Shown here piece after piece: positions 1-8,227 of a DNA stretch of 64,000 nt (the stretch's first letter is position 1; each line of letters begins with the position of its first letter). The translations under genes and the position numbers were made by a program. Source of the DNA: an uncultured Elusimicrobium sp. (GTDB taxonomy: Bacteria > Elusimicrobiota > Elusimicrobia > Elusimicrobiales > Elusimicrobiaceae); assembly GCA_947305555.1 (NCBI GenBank), contig CAMZDW010000001.1, forward strand, positions 25,898 to 89,897. The letters are read 5' to 3'. A model generated the notes under the pieces. That model ran no database searches and was not told where the DNA came from. It saw only the letters and a list, made by a program, of their open reading frames with translations.

Positions 1-3000
1 ACAGAAAAAGCAGCAGCGGAAATTAAAACCCGGTTTATTGCCCAGTTGCATGAAGTAGCGCAAGCACTCCAAACCGGCGAAAAAACTCCGTTAATTACGT
101 TACTCACGGAGCATTTTCAAATTGCGAAAGATGTGTTGGCTTCCCGGGCAGAGGCGGCTTTGGCTCGATTAGATCATGCCCACATGGGAACAATCCACGG
201 TTTTTGTGCCGATATTTTGAAAACATTTCCGTTGGAAGCCGGTTTATCTCCTAGCGTAGAAATAGATGCTGGGCAAAGAGCTCGTCATCTTTTTGAAGCA
301 CGCTGGAATACATTCTTAGATCAAGAATTGGGAACTAATCCTCTGCATGGCGAAAGTTGGAAACAGGTACTTCCGCGCATTTCACTTCCGGACTTAAAAT
401 TATTTGCACAAGAATTGTGCAGCGGTAAAATCGCTCATTACGATTATTTTTCACATCGTGAAATGATAATCTCTCTTTGCGAAGAAAAAGCCGCACAAGC
501 AACCCGGTGGAGTACCGCCTTTTTGGAAGACGCTAAAAAACAGCCTCGTAACAGTGAAAAAGCGCTTGCCTGGGCGGCCCAATCCATGCTCCGGACGGTT
601 GCTTTTTTACGAGGTGAACAAGTCCCTCCACTGCTGCAAGAAGAACCTCCTGCCTTCCCGGCAGTTGTTAGCAAAGGATGGGAGGCGGATCTATTTGAAG
701 AGGCACGTGGGTTGGTTGCTTTTGCCCAAAAATTAACGCCGGAAAATCAGCAATTATTTTTGCAGGCATTGCAGTTGGTTTTACCTCTTACTGAGCAAGT
801 ACGGCAAGATTATGCGCGCGAAGGTATTTTAAGTTTTGATGATTTGATTGTAAAAACGCGTGATTTATTACAACGTGATTTTTATGTGCGTCGTTTGCTC
901 AAAGAAAAGTTTGACAGGTTGTTTATTGACGAGTTTCAAGATACGGACCCCGTACAAGGGGAATTATTGCTGTTTTTGGCGGAGGAAAAATTATCTTCCG
1001 CTTCCCGGTGGCAGGAAATTCGCTTGGAACCGGGTAAATTATTTGTAGTGGGAGATCCAAAGCAATCGATTTATCGTTTTCGCGGAGCAGATATTACAGC
1101 TTATGAATTATTTACAGCGCTGATTTTAAAACAAGGCGGCGAAAAATGTTTCTTGCAGAAAAATTTCCGCAGTGCTCCGGAAATTGTCAGTGTGGCAAAT
1201 GAAGTGTGTCAACGCGCTATGGTACAGCAAACCGCTTTTCAGCCGGCTTATGTTCCTATTTTGCCAACGAAAAAGGTTCAGCCGGATGCTGTGGAATGGT
1301 TGTTTATTGAACCGCCATCAGAGGATCCTTTAGCAGATGATTACCGCCATAATCAGGCAGAACAAATTGCCCGTTGGATCGAAAAAAACGTCGGGAAGTT
1401 GACCTTAGCGGATGGCCGAAAACTTTCTTATGGGGATATTGCACTTTTATCGCGAGCGGCTACGACGGCCGGACCTTATACGGACGCGTTACGCCGTCAT
1501 GGAATTGCTTTTAATGTGGAAGTGGACAAAGATTTTTATCACAAACAGGAAATCAATGATTTTCTCAATTTTCTTCGTGTGGTAGCAGATCCTACAGACC
1601 GCACGGCTTTGGTGGGAGTGTTGCGCAGCCCATGGGGAGGATTTACGGATGAGGAAATTTATCAAATTGTACTGCGTAAAGAATTGGATTTAAAGGCTCC
1701 TACCGCCGACCCGGCATTGGCTCGGTGTTACCAGCAGATTTCCCATTTTGTTCAAAAAGCAGGGCGTACTCCAATTAAACAATTACTCCATGACGTGTTA
1801 GAACAAACATTCCTGCCGGAAGCCTGCATGGCCGCTTATGAAGGAGAACAAACGCTGGCTAGTTTGCAACGTTTACTGCGGATGACGGAAGAATTCACGG
1901 AAGGGATGTCCGGCTCTCTAAGTCAATTTTTAGCTTCTGTGCAACAAATTATTACCGAGGAGCCGGAACGCTTGGGCGCCAGTGCGGTGGATAATACCAA
2001 AAATGCGGTTTCTGTCATGACGGTACACAAATCAAAGGGGTTGGGTTTCCCGGTGGTCATTTTAGCTGATTTATCAAAACGGGAAGCTGTGTCCGCTGCT
2101 AAACCGCAAAATCACGTATTTTCGTGGCAATATAATATGCATGGGTTACGTGCCGGGAAAATCTGTGATGCCAATTTAGCTTTTTTAGAAGAAGAACAGA
2201 AGAAACACCATCGTTGCGAAGAGGTACGTATTTTGTATGTAGCTCTTACCCGTGCCAAGGAAAAGATGTTGCTAGTTGCCGACGGACGAAAAGGGGCTGA
2301 AAAGGCTGCGGCCGCTTTTGCTTCGGTGGGTTTATTCCCTCAAGGGAAGGAAGCGGTTGTTACGGCCGGTGAAACTTCAATCCCGGTGCATTCCTTTCCG
2401 TATAACGAGCCGGAAAATTTCCTATATCTGCGCACATTGCCTTCGGTCCCCACGTTGCCACAAAATGTATTAACTTCGTGGAAAGAAAAAGCGGAAAAAC
2501 GGCGTTCGCATTACGAAGCGTTATTGGAAGCTACTCCCAAAGCTCCTAGTGAACAAGTGCAAGCCGGCATTACCTTTTCTGCATCACAACGCCGGGGGGC
2601 GGAAGTAGGGACCGTTTGCCATGAGGCGTTACGCTTATTACTTACACAGAAAGAATTAGACGGCGCTCAAGCGATTCACCAAGCAGCACTAAATACCGGA
2701 TTGGAAGATCGGGAAGCAGAAGGACGGCAAATTTTAGAACCATTTATCGTTTCTCCCTTGTTTGAGCAGATAAAGGCCAATTCCGTTCTGGCATGTGAAA
2801 TGCCGTTTTCGCTTGCACAGGAGGGGGGCATTCAATCCGGCGTGATGGATGCGGTGCTGTTACAAGCGGATGGAAAGGTGTGGGTGATTGATTATAAAAC
2901 AGATATAATTCCCCCGACAGGTACGCGGGCTTTATTGGAGAAATACCGTCCGCAACTGACTGTTTACCAACGTGCCGCCCGGCAGATTTTTCCGGGGAGA

Positions 3001-3054
3001 CAAGTGCGCACCTCGGCTGTATTTGTGCGTGCGTTTGCAGTAGAAGATTTATAA
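1..3054 (+). CDS. UvrD-family helicase-nuclease of the AddA/RecB type (5' truncated)
   Basis: The frame is open from base 1, so the gene starts upstream of the window; 1017 codons are visible. The first residues (TEKAAAEIKTRF) are helicase motif Ia, so only the Walker A end is missing. Further motifs are Walker B DEFQDT near codon 310, GDPKQSIYRFRG near 350, NFRS, VHKSKGLGFPVV near 676 and YVALTRAKE near 746. The C-terminus has a PD-(D/E)XK nuclease signature (GVMDAV near 947, DYKTD near 964). In this family these make a 3'-5' helicase with a single-strand nuclease that processes double-strand breaks with an AddB/RecC-like partner, which would lie upstream. A plain UvrD paralogue is unlikely because of the nuclease domain; AddA versus RecB is not resolved. 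Confidence 0.88.
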   Translation, partial: TEKAAAEIKTRFIAQLHEVAQALQTGEKTPLITLLTEHFQIAKDVLASRAEAALARLDHAHMGTIHGFCADILKTFPLEAGLSPSVEIDAGQRARHLFEARWNTFLDQELGTNPLHGESWKQVLPRISLPDLKLFAQELCSGKIAHYDYFSHREMIISLCEEKAAQATRWSTAFLEDAKKQPRNSEKALAWAAQSMLRTVAFLRGEQVPPLLQEEPPAFPAVVSKGWEADLFEEARGLVAFAQKLTPENQQLFLQALQLVLPLTEQVRQDYAREGILSFDDLIVKTRDLLQRDFYVRRLLKEKFDRLFIDEFQDTDPVQGELLLFLAEEKLSSASRWQEIRLEPGKLFVVGDPKQSIYRFRGADITAYELFTALILKQGGEKCFLQKNFRSAPEIVSVANEVCQRAMVQQTAFQPAYVPILPTKKVQPDAVEWLFIEPPSEDPLADDYRHNQAEQIARWIEKNVGKLTLADGRKLSYGDIALLSRAATTAGPYTDALRRHGIAFNVEVDKDFYHKQEINDFLNFLRVVADPTDRTALVGVLRSPWGGFTDEEIYQIVLRKELDLKAPTADPALARCYQQISHFVQKAGRTPIKQLLHDVLEQTFLPEACMAAYEGEQTLASLQRLLRMTEEFTEGMSGSLSQFLASVQQIITEEPERLGASAVDNTKNAVSVMTVHKSKGLGFPVVILADLSKREAVSAAKPQNHVFSWQYNMHGLRAGKICDANLAFLEEEQKKHHRCEEVRILYVALTRAKEKMLLVADGRKGAEKAAAAFASVGLFPQGKEAVVTAGETSIPVHSFPYNEPENFLYLRTLPSVPTLPQNVLTSWKEKAEKRRSHYEALLEATPKAPSEQVQAGITFSASQRRGAEVGTVCHEALRLLLTQKELDGAQAIHQAALNTGLEDREAEGRQILEPFIVSPLFEQIKANSVLACEMPFSLAQEGGIQSGVMDAVLLQADGKVWVIDYKTDIIPPTGTRALLEKYRPQLTVYQRAARQIFPGRQVRTSAVFVRAFAVEDL

Positions 3055-3089
3055 AAGTTACAATATAACCACCTTGTGAAGGAGAAAAT

Positions 3090-3386
3090 ATGTTTGATAA
3101 ATTAGGACAATTAAAAGATTTATGGAAGCTCAAAAGCCAGATGGACGAAATTAAAAAACGGTTGGACAATATGGTCATTAAAGTAGAAAGTCCCCGTCAT
3201 TTAATTGAAGTGACTATCTCCGGCTCGCAAGAAGTTAAAGAAGTGCGGGTAGAACCGCTTGCAAAAAACTTTACGGAAGCTGAACTAGCAGAAGATTTGA
3301 AAGCTGTTATCAATAAAGCGGTGCGTGATAGCCAAATGATGGCTGCCCAGGCAATGGGAAATTTTGGCGGCATGCCGCAAGCATAA
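3090..3386 (+). CDS. ybaB: YbaB/EbfC family nucleoid-associated protein
   Basis: 98 residues, the usual length of the family. An N-terminal amphipathic helix (MFDKLGQLKDLWKLKSQMDE) leads into a beta-rich middle (VEVTISGSQEV type strands) and a C-terminal helix with the family-like VNKAVRDSQMMAAQAMG pattern. The family forms dimers that bind DNA and is usually encoded between dnaX and recR; here it follows the helicase-nuclease by 35 bases. The start is fixed by a strong AAGGAGAA Shine-Dalgarno just upstream. DNA binding is known of the family and is not shown by this sequence. Confidence 0.9.
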   Translation: MFDKLGQLKDLWKLKSQMDEIKKRLDNMVIKVESPRHLIEVTISGSQEVKEVRVEPLAKNFTEAELAEDLKAVINKAVRDSQMMAAQAMGNFGGMPQA

Positions 3387-3389
3387 AGC

Positions 3390-3755
3390 ATGTATCAAAA
3401 TAAAGTGATTGCTGTATTTGGCGCTTCGCAAGATCCGGCCAAGTATGGTTATAAAATTTTTTCTACTTTGCGTGCTCTTTCCATGCAAGTGTATGGGATT
3501 AATCCCAAAGGCGGTGAAGTAGAAGGACAGCCGTTTTTCACCAACTTGGCAGCGCTTCCGGTTGCGGCGGATGTGGCAGTGTTAGTGATACCGCCAGTGG
3601 CGCTGGTGCAAGCGGTGGAACAATGTATCCAGGGTGGAGTAAAGGAAATTTGGTTTCAGCCGGGGGCGCGCTCGCCGGAGGCATTTGAACGAGCCCAGCA
3701 CGCCGGAATAAAAGCCATAAACGGGTGTTTTATGGCAGAAAATGGTTTTTGGTAA
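3390..3755 (+). CDS. CoA-binding (YccU-like) Rossmann-fold protein
   Basis: 121 residues with the CoA_binding_2 pattern. The N-terminal strand-loop-helix (VIAVFGASQDPAKYGYKI) resembles the nucleotide-binding half of succinyl-CoA synthetase alpha. The pattern VYGINPKGGEVEGQ, the VAVLVIPP strand and the conserved end KEIWFQPGARS/NGCFMAE follow. Members bind CoA and have no established enzymatic role. The gene starts 3 bases after ybaB, and its stop TAA overlaps the next start (TAATG), so it sits inside a translationally coupled operon. No Shine-Dalgarno is visible. Confidence 0.85.
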   Translation: MYQNKVIAVFGASQDPAKYGYKIFSTLRALSMQVYGINPKGGEVEGQPFFTNLAALPVAADVAVLVIPPVALVQAVEQCIQGGVKEIWFQPGARSPEAFERAQHAGIKAINGCFMAENGFW

Positions 3756-4690
3756 TGATGCGTTTTAAAACGTTGGGAAAATCCGGGTTAGAGGTATCGG
3801 TTATTGGGTTAGGTACGTGGCCTTTAGGGGGCGGTTACGATTGGGGAGATGTGAGTGAATCCCAAGCAATAGACACTGTTTGTACCGCACTGGACCATGG
3901 AATCAATCTATTAGACACAGCACCCGTTTATGGAAACGGGGCCAGTGAAAATTTGCTGGGGCGCGTACTCAAAAACAAACGGCACGAAGTCATTTTAGCC
4001 ACTAAGTGCGGTTTAGTGAAACAGGGTTCATGGACCGTTCATGATTTAAATCCAACTTCCATCCGGGTGCAACTAGAGGATTCGCTTTCCCGTTTACACA
4101 CCGATTATATTGACTTATATCTCATCCATTATCCGGATCCGAAAGTGCCGCTGGTAGATGCGGTGGGGGAGTTGGCCCAATTGAAGCAAACCGGAAAGAT
4201 ACGGGCCATCGGCTTATGCAATGTATCTGCTTCCCAAATCAGTCAGGTTGCCCAAGAAACTGAAATTGCGTGTGTTCAAAACGAGTATTCTTTGTTACAT
4301 CCGCAAGGCGGAGCTTCGGTATTGGAAGTTTGCCAAAAGCATGGAATCTCTTTCATGGGGTACGGCACGTTAGGTGGGGGATTACTAAGCGCAAAGTATA
4401 CGCGCGAACCTAATTTGCGCCGGGCAGATGCCCGTAATTATTTTTATAAGGTAGCTCGAGGCGCCGCTTTTCAAAAGGCGCAACAAATTGCCCAACGTGT
4501 AAAAGAAGTAGCGAAGCGGCATGATTGTGCCCCAACGGTAGTAGCGGCTGCTTGGGCGTTGCAAAGGGCGGACGTTGTATTGTGCGGAGCCAAAAAGCCG
4601 CAACAGGTGCAGCAAAATGTGGCGGTGGGAGCGTGGATGCTTCCGCCGGAAGAAGTTTCTTTTTTGGAGCAAGCGTGTGAACGAGATTGA
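3755..4690 (+). CDS. Aldo/keto reductase
   Basis: 311 residues of NADPH-dependent aldo/keto reductase. The N-terminus (FKTLGKSGLEVSVIGLGTWPLGGG) is typical. The catalytic tetrad is recognisable: Asp and Tyr in LLDTAPVYGNG, Lys in VILATKCGL and His in DLYLIHYPDP. The end (VLCGAKKPQQVQQNV) is the usual cofactor-binding segment. I chose ATG 3755 because it overlaps the upstream stop as TAATG; an upstream in-frame ATG at 3725 would lie inside the CoA-binding gene. It is closest to the L-glyceraldehyde 3-phosphate reductase/YghZ-like AKRs, but the substrate cannot be told. It overlaps the next gene by 14 bases. Confidence 0.88.
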   Translation: MMRFKTLGKSGLEVSVIGLGTWPLGGGYDWGDVSESQAIDTVCTALDHGINLLDTAPVYGNGASENLLGRVLKNKRHEVILATKCGLVKQGSWTVHDLNPTSIRVQLEDSLSRLHTDYIDLYLIHYPDPKVPLVDAVGELAQLKQTGKIRAIGLCNVSASQISQVAQETEIACVQNEYSLLHPQGGASVLEVCQKHGISFMGYGTLGGGLLSAKYTREPNLRRADARNYFYKVARGAAFQKAQQIAQRVKEVAKRHDCAPTVVAAAWALQRADVVLCGAKKPQQVQQNVAVGAWMLPPEEVSFLEQACERD

Positions 4691-5972
4691 ATTAGAAAAT
4701 TATGTGCGTAGCATCTTGCCCAAACTGGGCATTAATAAATTGCGTGAATTAACCCGGTTGGTGTATGAAATTTGTAAACGTGAAAAAGTGGCGCTGGAGG
4801 AAGTATTAACCGCTTCTAAAAATCTCCAATTTGAAGCGGCTAAAACACAGTTGCTTCGTCGTCGTTACCCGGTTAATTTTGATTCTGCTGCAAAAAACCG
4901 CTTTTATTTACCAAAGCTGGAATTGTCGCAAGCCGTTTCAGCCAATCTGACGCCACGGCCCTTTTATCCCAAAACAGTTTATATAGAAACGTCAGTGCTA
5001 AATTCGCCGCTTGCCGCGCGTGCACGCAAGTTTTTTCCGCATGCCCAATTCAAAGAAACTGATGGAAAAACACACGTGGGCAGTAGTGATTTTTCCAAAC
5101 GCACCGAAACGTTGCTTATTCATCGGGAGAAATATGATTTCTTAAAACCGTGTCCGTGCAGTTGTGGCTCGGCCGGCTGTGGATATAATTTAGTGAATTT
5201 AGGGTTTGGTTGCCGTTTTGAATGTGAATATTGTTTTTTGCAACAGTATCAAAATCTGCATGCGATTTTATTGCCGGCTAACCTGGAAGATTTTTTAACT
5301 CAAATTGAACAAGGTTCCTTTCGTAAAGGACCTTTTGTGCGGCCGCGAATTGGTAGCGGGGAATTTACAGATTCTCTTGTTTTTGATGATTTAACCCAAT
5401 ATTCTCGGCAGATTGTTCCCTTTTTCCAAAGACATCCGGAATTGGATTTTGAGTTCAAAACAAAAAGCGTCAATATTGAAGGGGTGTTGCAAGCTGGCGG
5501 ATGTGAAAATGTGGTGGTTTCTTGGTCGGTTAATGCGGATAAAATTACGCGCGAAGTGGAGCATTTTACGCCGGATTTGACGTCCCGTTTAGCCGCCGCG
5601 TGTGAAGTGGCGCGCGCTGGATATCGGCTTGGTTTTCACTTTGATCCGGTGGTTATTTACGAGGGGTACCAAGCGGATTACGCACACACGGTGGAGCAAA
5701 TGGCCGACACACTGCCCAAAGATAAAATTGCGTGGATTAGCGTGGGCACGCTGCGCTTTAGCCGGGAGCTTAAAAAGCAAATTGAAACACGCTTCCAACA
5801 GAATTTTATTTTAGATGGTGAATTCTTGCTGGATTTTGACGGTAAAATGCGTTATGGCGAGCGGCAACGATTGGAAGCCTACCGGTTTTTAATTCCGCTG
5901 TTGCGTAAAACTTTTCCAAAAGCGATTGTTTATTTGTGTATGGAAGACCCGAAAATAGCCAAGCAGTTTTAA
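4677..5972 (+). CDS. Spore photoproduct lyase-like radical SAM protein
   Basis: 431 residues from a GTG start at 4677 preceded by GGAG; the longer ATG frame from 4575 would lie inside the reductase gene. The radical SAM motif C-x3-C-x2-C is Cys179, Cys183 and Cys186 (GCRFECEYCFLQQ). Just before it is an extra Cys cluster (Cys159, 161, 163, 168 in PCPCSCGSAGC). The rest follows the SPL family: SGEFTDSLVFD, a WSVNAD strand, GFHFDPV and an end with YLCMEDP. SPL repairs UV spore photoproduct in Firmicutes endospores. Nothing here suggests sporulation, so the substrate may be other DNA damage or something unrelated. Confidence 0.8.
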   Translation: MNEIELENYVRSILPKLGINKLRELTRLVYEICKREKVALEEVLTASKNLQFEAAKTQLLRRRYPVNFDSAAKNRFYLPKLELSQAVSANLTPRPFYPKTVYIETSVLNSPLAARARKFFPHAQFKETDGKTHVGSSDFSKRTETLLIHREKYDFLKPCPCSCGSAGCGYNLVNLGFGCRFECEYCFLQQYQNLHAILLPANLEDFLTQIEQGSFRKGPFVRPRIGSGEFTDSLVFDDLTQYSRQIVPFFQRHPELDFEFKTKSVNIEGVLQAGGCENVVVSWSVNADKITREVEHFTPDLTSRLAAACEVARAGYRLGFHFDPVVIYEGYQADYAHTVEQMADTLPKDKIAWISVGTLRFSRELKKQIETRFQQNFILDGEFLLDFDGKMRYGERQRLEAYRFLIPLLRKTFPKAIVYLCMEDPKIAKQF

Positions 5973-6004
5973 CTTTTTTTGATTTTTTTCTTCTAAAGTA
6001 CTCC

Positions 6005-6033
6005 TTGACAAGGTGCTTTTTTAAGAATAGAAT
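6005..6033 (+). promoter_or_regulatory. Sigma-70 promoter of the long prepilin gene
   Basis: A perfect -35 TTGACA (6005-6010), a 17-base spacer and -10 TAGAAT (6028-6033). Transcription would begin near 6040, leaving a leader of about 113 nt. The -35 lies inside an imperfect hairpin followed by TTTTTT (about 5997-6022) that could end the upstream operon. Confidence 0.7.
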
Positions 6034-6098
6034 TTAAGCAGTGAGTGAGGAGCAATGTGCCGTGGATGAAAGGTTTTTCCTCACATGCACGACAGGAA

Positions 6099-6118
6099 AA
6101 GCCCTCGGAGCAGGGCTT
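6099..6118 (+). promoter_or_regulatory. Hairpin in the prepilin leader
   Basis: AAGCCCT (6099-6105) and AGGGCTT (6112-6118) form a perfect 7-bp stem with a 6-base loop, followed by ATTTTG. A second possible stem, TTTTCCT with AGGAAAA (ending 6100), overlaps it by two bases. The structure lies between the promoter and the Shine-Dalgarno, so attenuation is possible but unproven. Confidence 0.35.
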
Positions 6119-6152
6119 ATTTTGCACTGGGGAAAACTTTTGGGAGAATAAT

Positions 6153-7751
6153 ATGCGTTGCAAAAATAAAAAGAATGCTTTTACGTTAACGGAACTACTG
6201 GTGGTAGTTGTTATTATCGGGACACTCGCCGTAGTGATATTACCAAAATACAATAAAGTCATGGAAACGCGTAAGACTACAGAAGCGGAAGAAGTGATGG
6301 GGGCTGTGCGTACGGAACAGGAGGCACGTTGCGCACTTGATAAACCGTACATCGGGAATATTTCGAAGTTATCCCACATTATTCCGCAGGAAACCACATC
6401 AAATTTTAGCTATCAATTAGAAAGTACGGGTATGTTGGCATCCAGTCAAGGGAAATACACCTACAATTTGAAGATGCTTTCGTACGCGGATGGCCGTATA
6501 TGTTGCGACGGGGACGATTGTGATAAATTAAATAAAAATTACCTTACTTGTTCCGAACTGCAAAGTAAGCCGGATTATCAGGAAGCCACGGAATGTTCGG
6601 CAACAGAACCTGCGGCCTCTTGTACCGATACACCGCATACCAGCGAGCCTTGTTCTACAGGGTGTGGTATCCGCACCCGTGATCATCATTGTGTAAATGG
6701 CGAATGGAAATATGGCGAGTGGAGTGAGTGCGAGCCCAAGCCGGATGAAGAACAAACGTGCCACGGGTGTGGAACGCAAACACGTACGGTAACCTGTACT
6801 CCTGGGGGAAGTTGGGACACTTCCGACTGGGGGGCTTGTTCAAAAACAGAAGAAGAATGTACACCCCAGTGCGGAGACAAACCCTGCACGTGTAGTGAAT
6901 GGGCTGCCTATTGGCCTACCCACAATTATGGGCAAACCTTAAATGAGGCGTGTAATGATGAGTTACGAGTAGCCAATCTTTCAGGGTCTACTAAGTATAC
7001 CACTGAGAGTGATGCTCTTCAGCAGGGCCATTGTTGTAAAGATAGCGACTATAAGTCTGTTAAGAAAATGCTCGTTGAATTGGATTACACTAAAGTTTAT
7101 GGGCCAAAAGAGTACTATTTGGCGGATGGTTATGGCGAAGGTATTGATGATAATACTCAGAGTCAGGACTGTCTCTCTACTGGCCACGGGTGCTACACCA
7201 CTAGCACTGCTTGTGGGATTGGGCCCTTCAACTTTACGAACGTGGAAGCAGCCAATGTGGAATATTTAGAGAAGAGTTCCTATTCTGAAGATCCTTGCCG
7301 ATATTGTGACGGAACGTCCTCCTGCCTCAATAAATATTACAAAGCGGGCTCGCAATCTACGGCTATAACCGATGGATATGCTGTATCGCCTAAAATAGAT
7401 GAGACAAACTATGGTAAGACCGGTACCGGGTTTTACTGTAAGGAAATGTATGGCGCTTGTGAAGGAGAATCCTGGGGGGCCGGAGATAAAGGGCATGACT
7501 CAGATGGCGAATGGCATTATTACCCGAGTTCTTATAGCGGAGATGTAGAGGGGGTTAAAGAATATCTGGGGAGTGGTGAATTTTGTGAGAATAGCGCTGG
7601 GGAATGGATGCGTCGGGTAACGGGTATGAGTGTGACGTGTCTACCTATTGGAGATACTCCTGCTGGACAGCAGCCTTGCACGGCGCCTGTGGCAGTGTAT
7701 TACCGTCCGAAAATCAGCGTTATGGACGTGATAAAGTGTGTGCATAAATAG
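6153..7751 (+). CDS. Type IV-like prepilin with thrombospondin-like Cys-rich segments
   Basis: 532 residues from ATG 6153 (GGGAGA Shine-Dalgarno). The N-terminus is a class III prepilin signal: a short basic leader, cleavage between Ala and Phe in KNA|FTLTE with the conserved Glu at +5, then the hydrophobic helix LLVVVVIIGTLAVVILP. After a pilin-like head come about 100 residues very rich in Cys. Two blocks look like thrombospondin type 1 repeats (GEWSECEP..CHGCGTQTRTVTC and SDWGACSK..C). Many more Cys follow up to the C-terminus. Ordinary pilins have 130-200 residues, so this is a modular surface pilin or adhesin. Processing by the peptidase at 18.5 kb is inferred. Confidence 0.8.
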   Translation: MRCKNKKNAFTLTELLVVVVIIGTLAVVILPKYNKVMETRKTTEAEEVMGAVRTEQEARCALDKPYIGNISKLSHIIPQETTSNFSYQLESTGMLASSQGKYTYNLKMLSYADGRICCDGDDCDKLNKNYLTCSELQSKPDYQEATECSATEPAASCTDTPHTSEPCSTGCGIRTRDHHCVNGEWKYGEWSECEPKPDEEQTCHGCGTQTRTVTCTPGGSWDTSDWGACSKTEEECTPQCGDKPCTCSEWAAYWPTHNYGQTLNEACNDELRVANLSGSTKYTTESDALQQGHCCKDSDYKSVKKMLVELDYTKVYGPKEYYLADGYGEGIDDNTQSQDCLSTGHGCYTTSTACGIGPFNFTNVEAANVEYLEKSSYSEDPCRYCDGTSSCLNKYYKAGSQSTAITDGYAVSPKIDETNYGKTGTGFYCKEMYGACEGESWGAGDKGHDSDGEWHYYPSSYSGDVEGVKEYLGSGEFCENSAGEWMRRVTGMSVTCLPIGDTPAGQQPCTAPVAVYYRPKISVMDVIKCVHK

Positions 7752-7772
7752 TGTATTTATAAGTATTTAGGC

Positions 7773-7811
7773 AATAACCGGGACAAATATTATTTGCCCC
7801 GGTTATTATTT
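7773..7811 (+). terminator. Rho-independent terminator after the prepilin
   Basis: AATAACCGGG and CCCGGTTATT pair around a second stem CAAAT/ATTTG with an ATT loop; only one A/C mismatch interrupts it. A run ATTTTAAT follows. Confidence 0.75.
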
Positions 7812-7830
7812 TAATGCTACTTCTCACAAT

Positions 7831-7868
7831 TCCCTCACGCACATAAAGAAGTTTATGTGCTCCCCACA
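7831..7868 (+). repeat. 38-base direct repeat, copy 1, with internal hairpin
   Basis: Identical over 38 bases to copy 2 at 7988-8025. Inside is a perfect stem, GCACATAAA / TTTATGTGC, with a GAAG loop. The two copies flank a GC-rich 119-base segment (7869-7987) unlike its AT-rich surroundings. It holds no convincing gene. Confidence 0.85.
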
Positions 7869-7987
7869 GAAAGGACTTGGCCACAAGTCGGCTCGTTGAC
7901 CCTCGCCGCTCGCGGCCCCGCCTCGCCATGCTCGCCTTGCGGCTCACAAGTTCGCACGCAAACTCGCATAAGGCTGCGGCTTTCAAG

Positions 7988-8025
7988 TCCCTCACGCACA
8001 TAAAGAAGTTTATGTGCTCCCCACA
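7988..8025 (+). repeat. 38-base direct repeat, copy 2
   Basis: Second perfect copy of the unit at 7831-7868, ending only a few bases from the terminator of the tRNA-Leu gene. Two copies with this long spacer do not make a CRISPR array. Confidence 0.85.
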
Positions 8026-8031
8026 AAATTC

Positions 8032-8059
8032 AAAGAGCCACGCATTTGCGTGGCTCTTT
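8032..8059 (-). terminator. Terminator of the tRNA-Leu gene
   Basis: AAAGAGCCACGCA and TGCGTGGCTCTTT form a perfect 13-bp stem around TT. On the minus strand it follows the tRNA and is trailed by GAATTTTG. Confidence 0.7.
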
Positions 8060-8065
8060 AAATTT

Positions 8066-8149
8066 TACCGGGGAAGGGACTTGAACCCTTAAGCCCGTGC
8101 GGGCAATAGTTTTTGAGACTATCCTGTATACCAATTCCAGCACCCCGGC
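8066..8149 (-). tRNA. tRNA-Leu (anticodon CAA)
   Basis: 84 nt folding as a cloverleaf on the minus strand. The acceptor stem is GCCGGGG/CCCCGGU with a G-U first pair. The anticodon stem is AUAGU/ACUAU, the loop CUCAAAA (anticodon CAA at 8113-8115, reading UUG), and the T stem AAGGG/CCCUU with loop UUCAAGU. The long variable arm with stem GCCCG/CGGGC is the class II form used by Leu and Ser; the anticodon decides for Leu. CCA is not encoded. It stands alone, with its own terminator. Confidence 0.93.
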
Positions 8150-8227
8150 ATAAAATCGGCTACATTTATTGTAGCAAATTAATACGCTTAAGGGAAATAA
8201 TATTCTTTGCTTGAACAATCCCATTGT

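Noticed and set aside
6045..6152. Upstream extension of the long prepilin frame
   Set aside because: It covers the leader hairpin and would bury the prepilin signal; GGGAGA and the class III leader fix the start at 6153.
7831..8025. Two direct repeats considered as a CRISPR remnant
   Set aside because: Only two copies, a 119-base spacer, no cas genes, and the hairpin type does not fit.
7720..8092. Open frames of 93 and 71 residues on opposite strands between the prepilin and tRNA-Leu
   Set aside because: They run through the 38-base repeats, the GC-rich segment and, for the 71-residue frame, into the tRNA. They have no Shine-Dalgarno and overlap each other.
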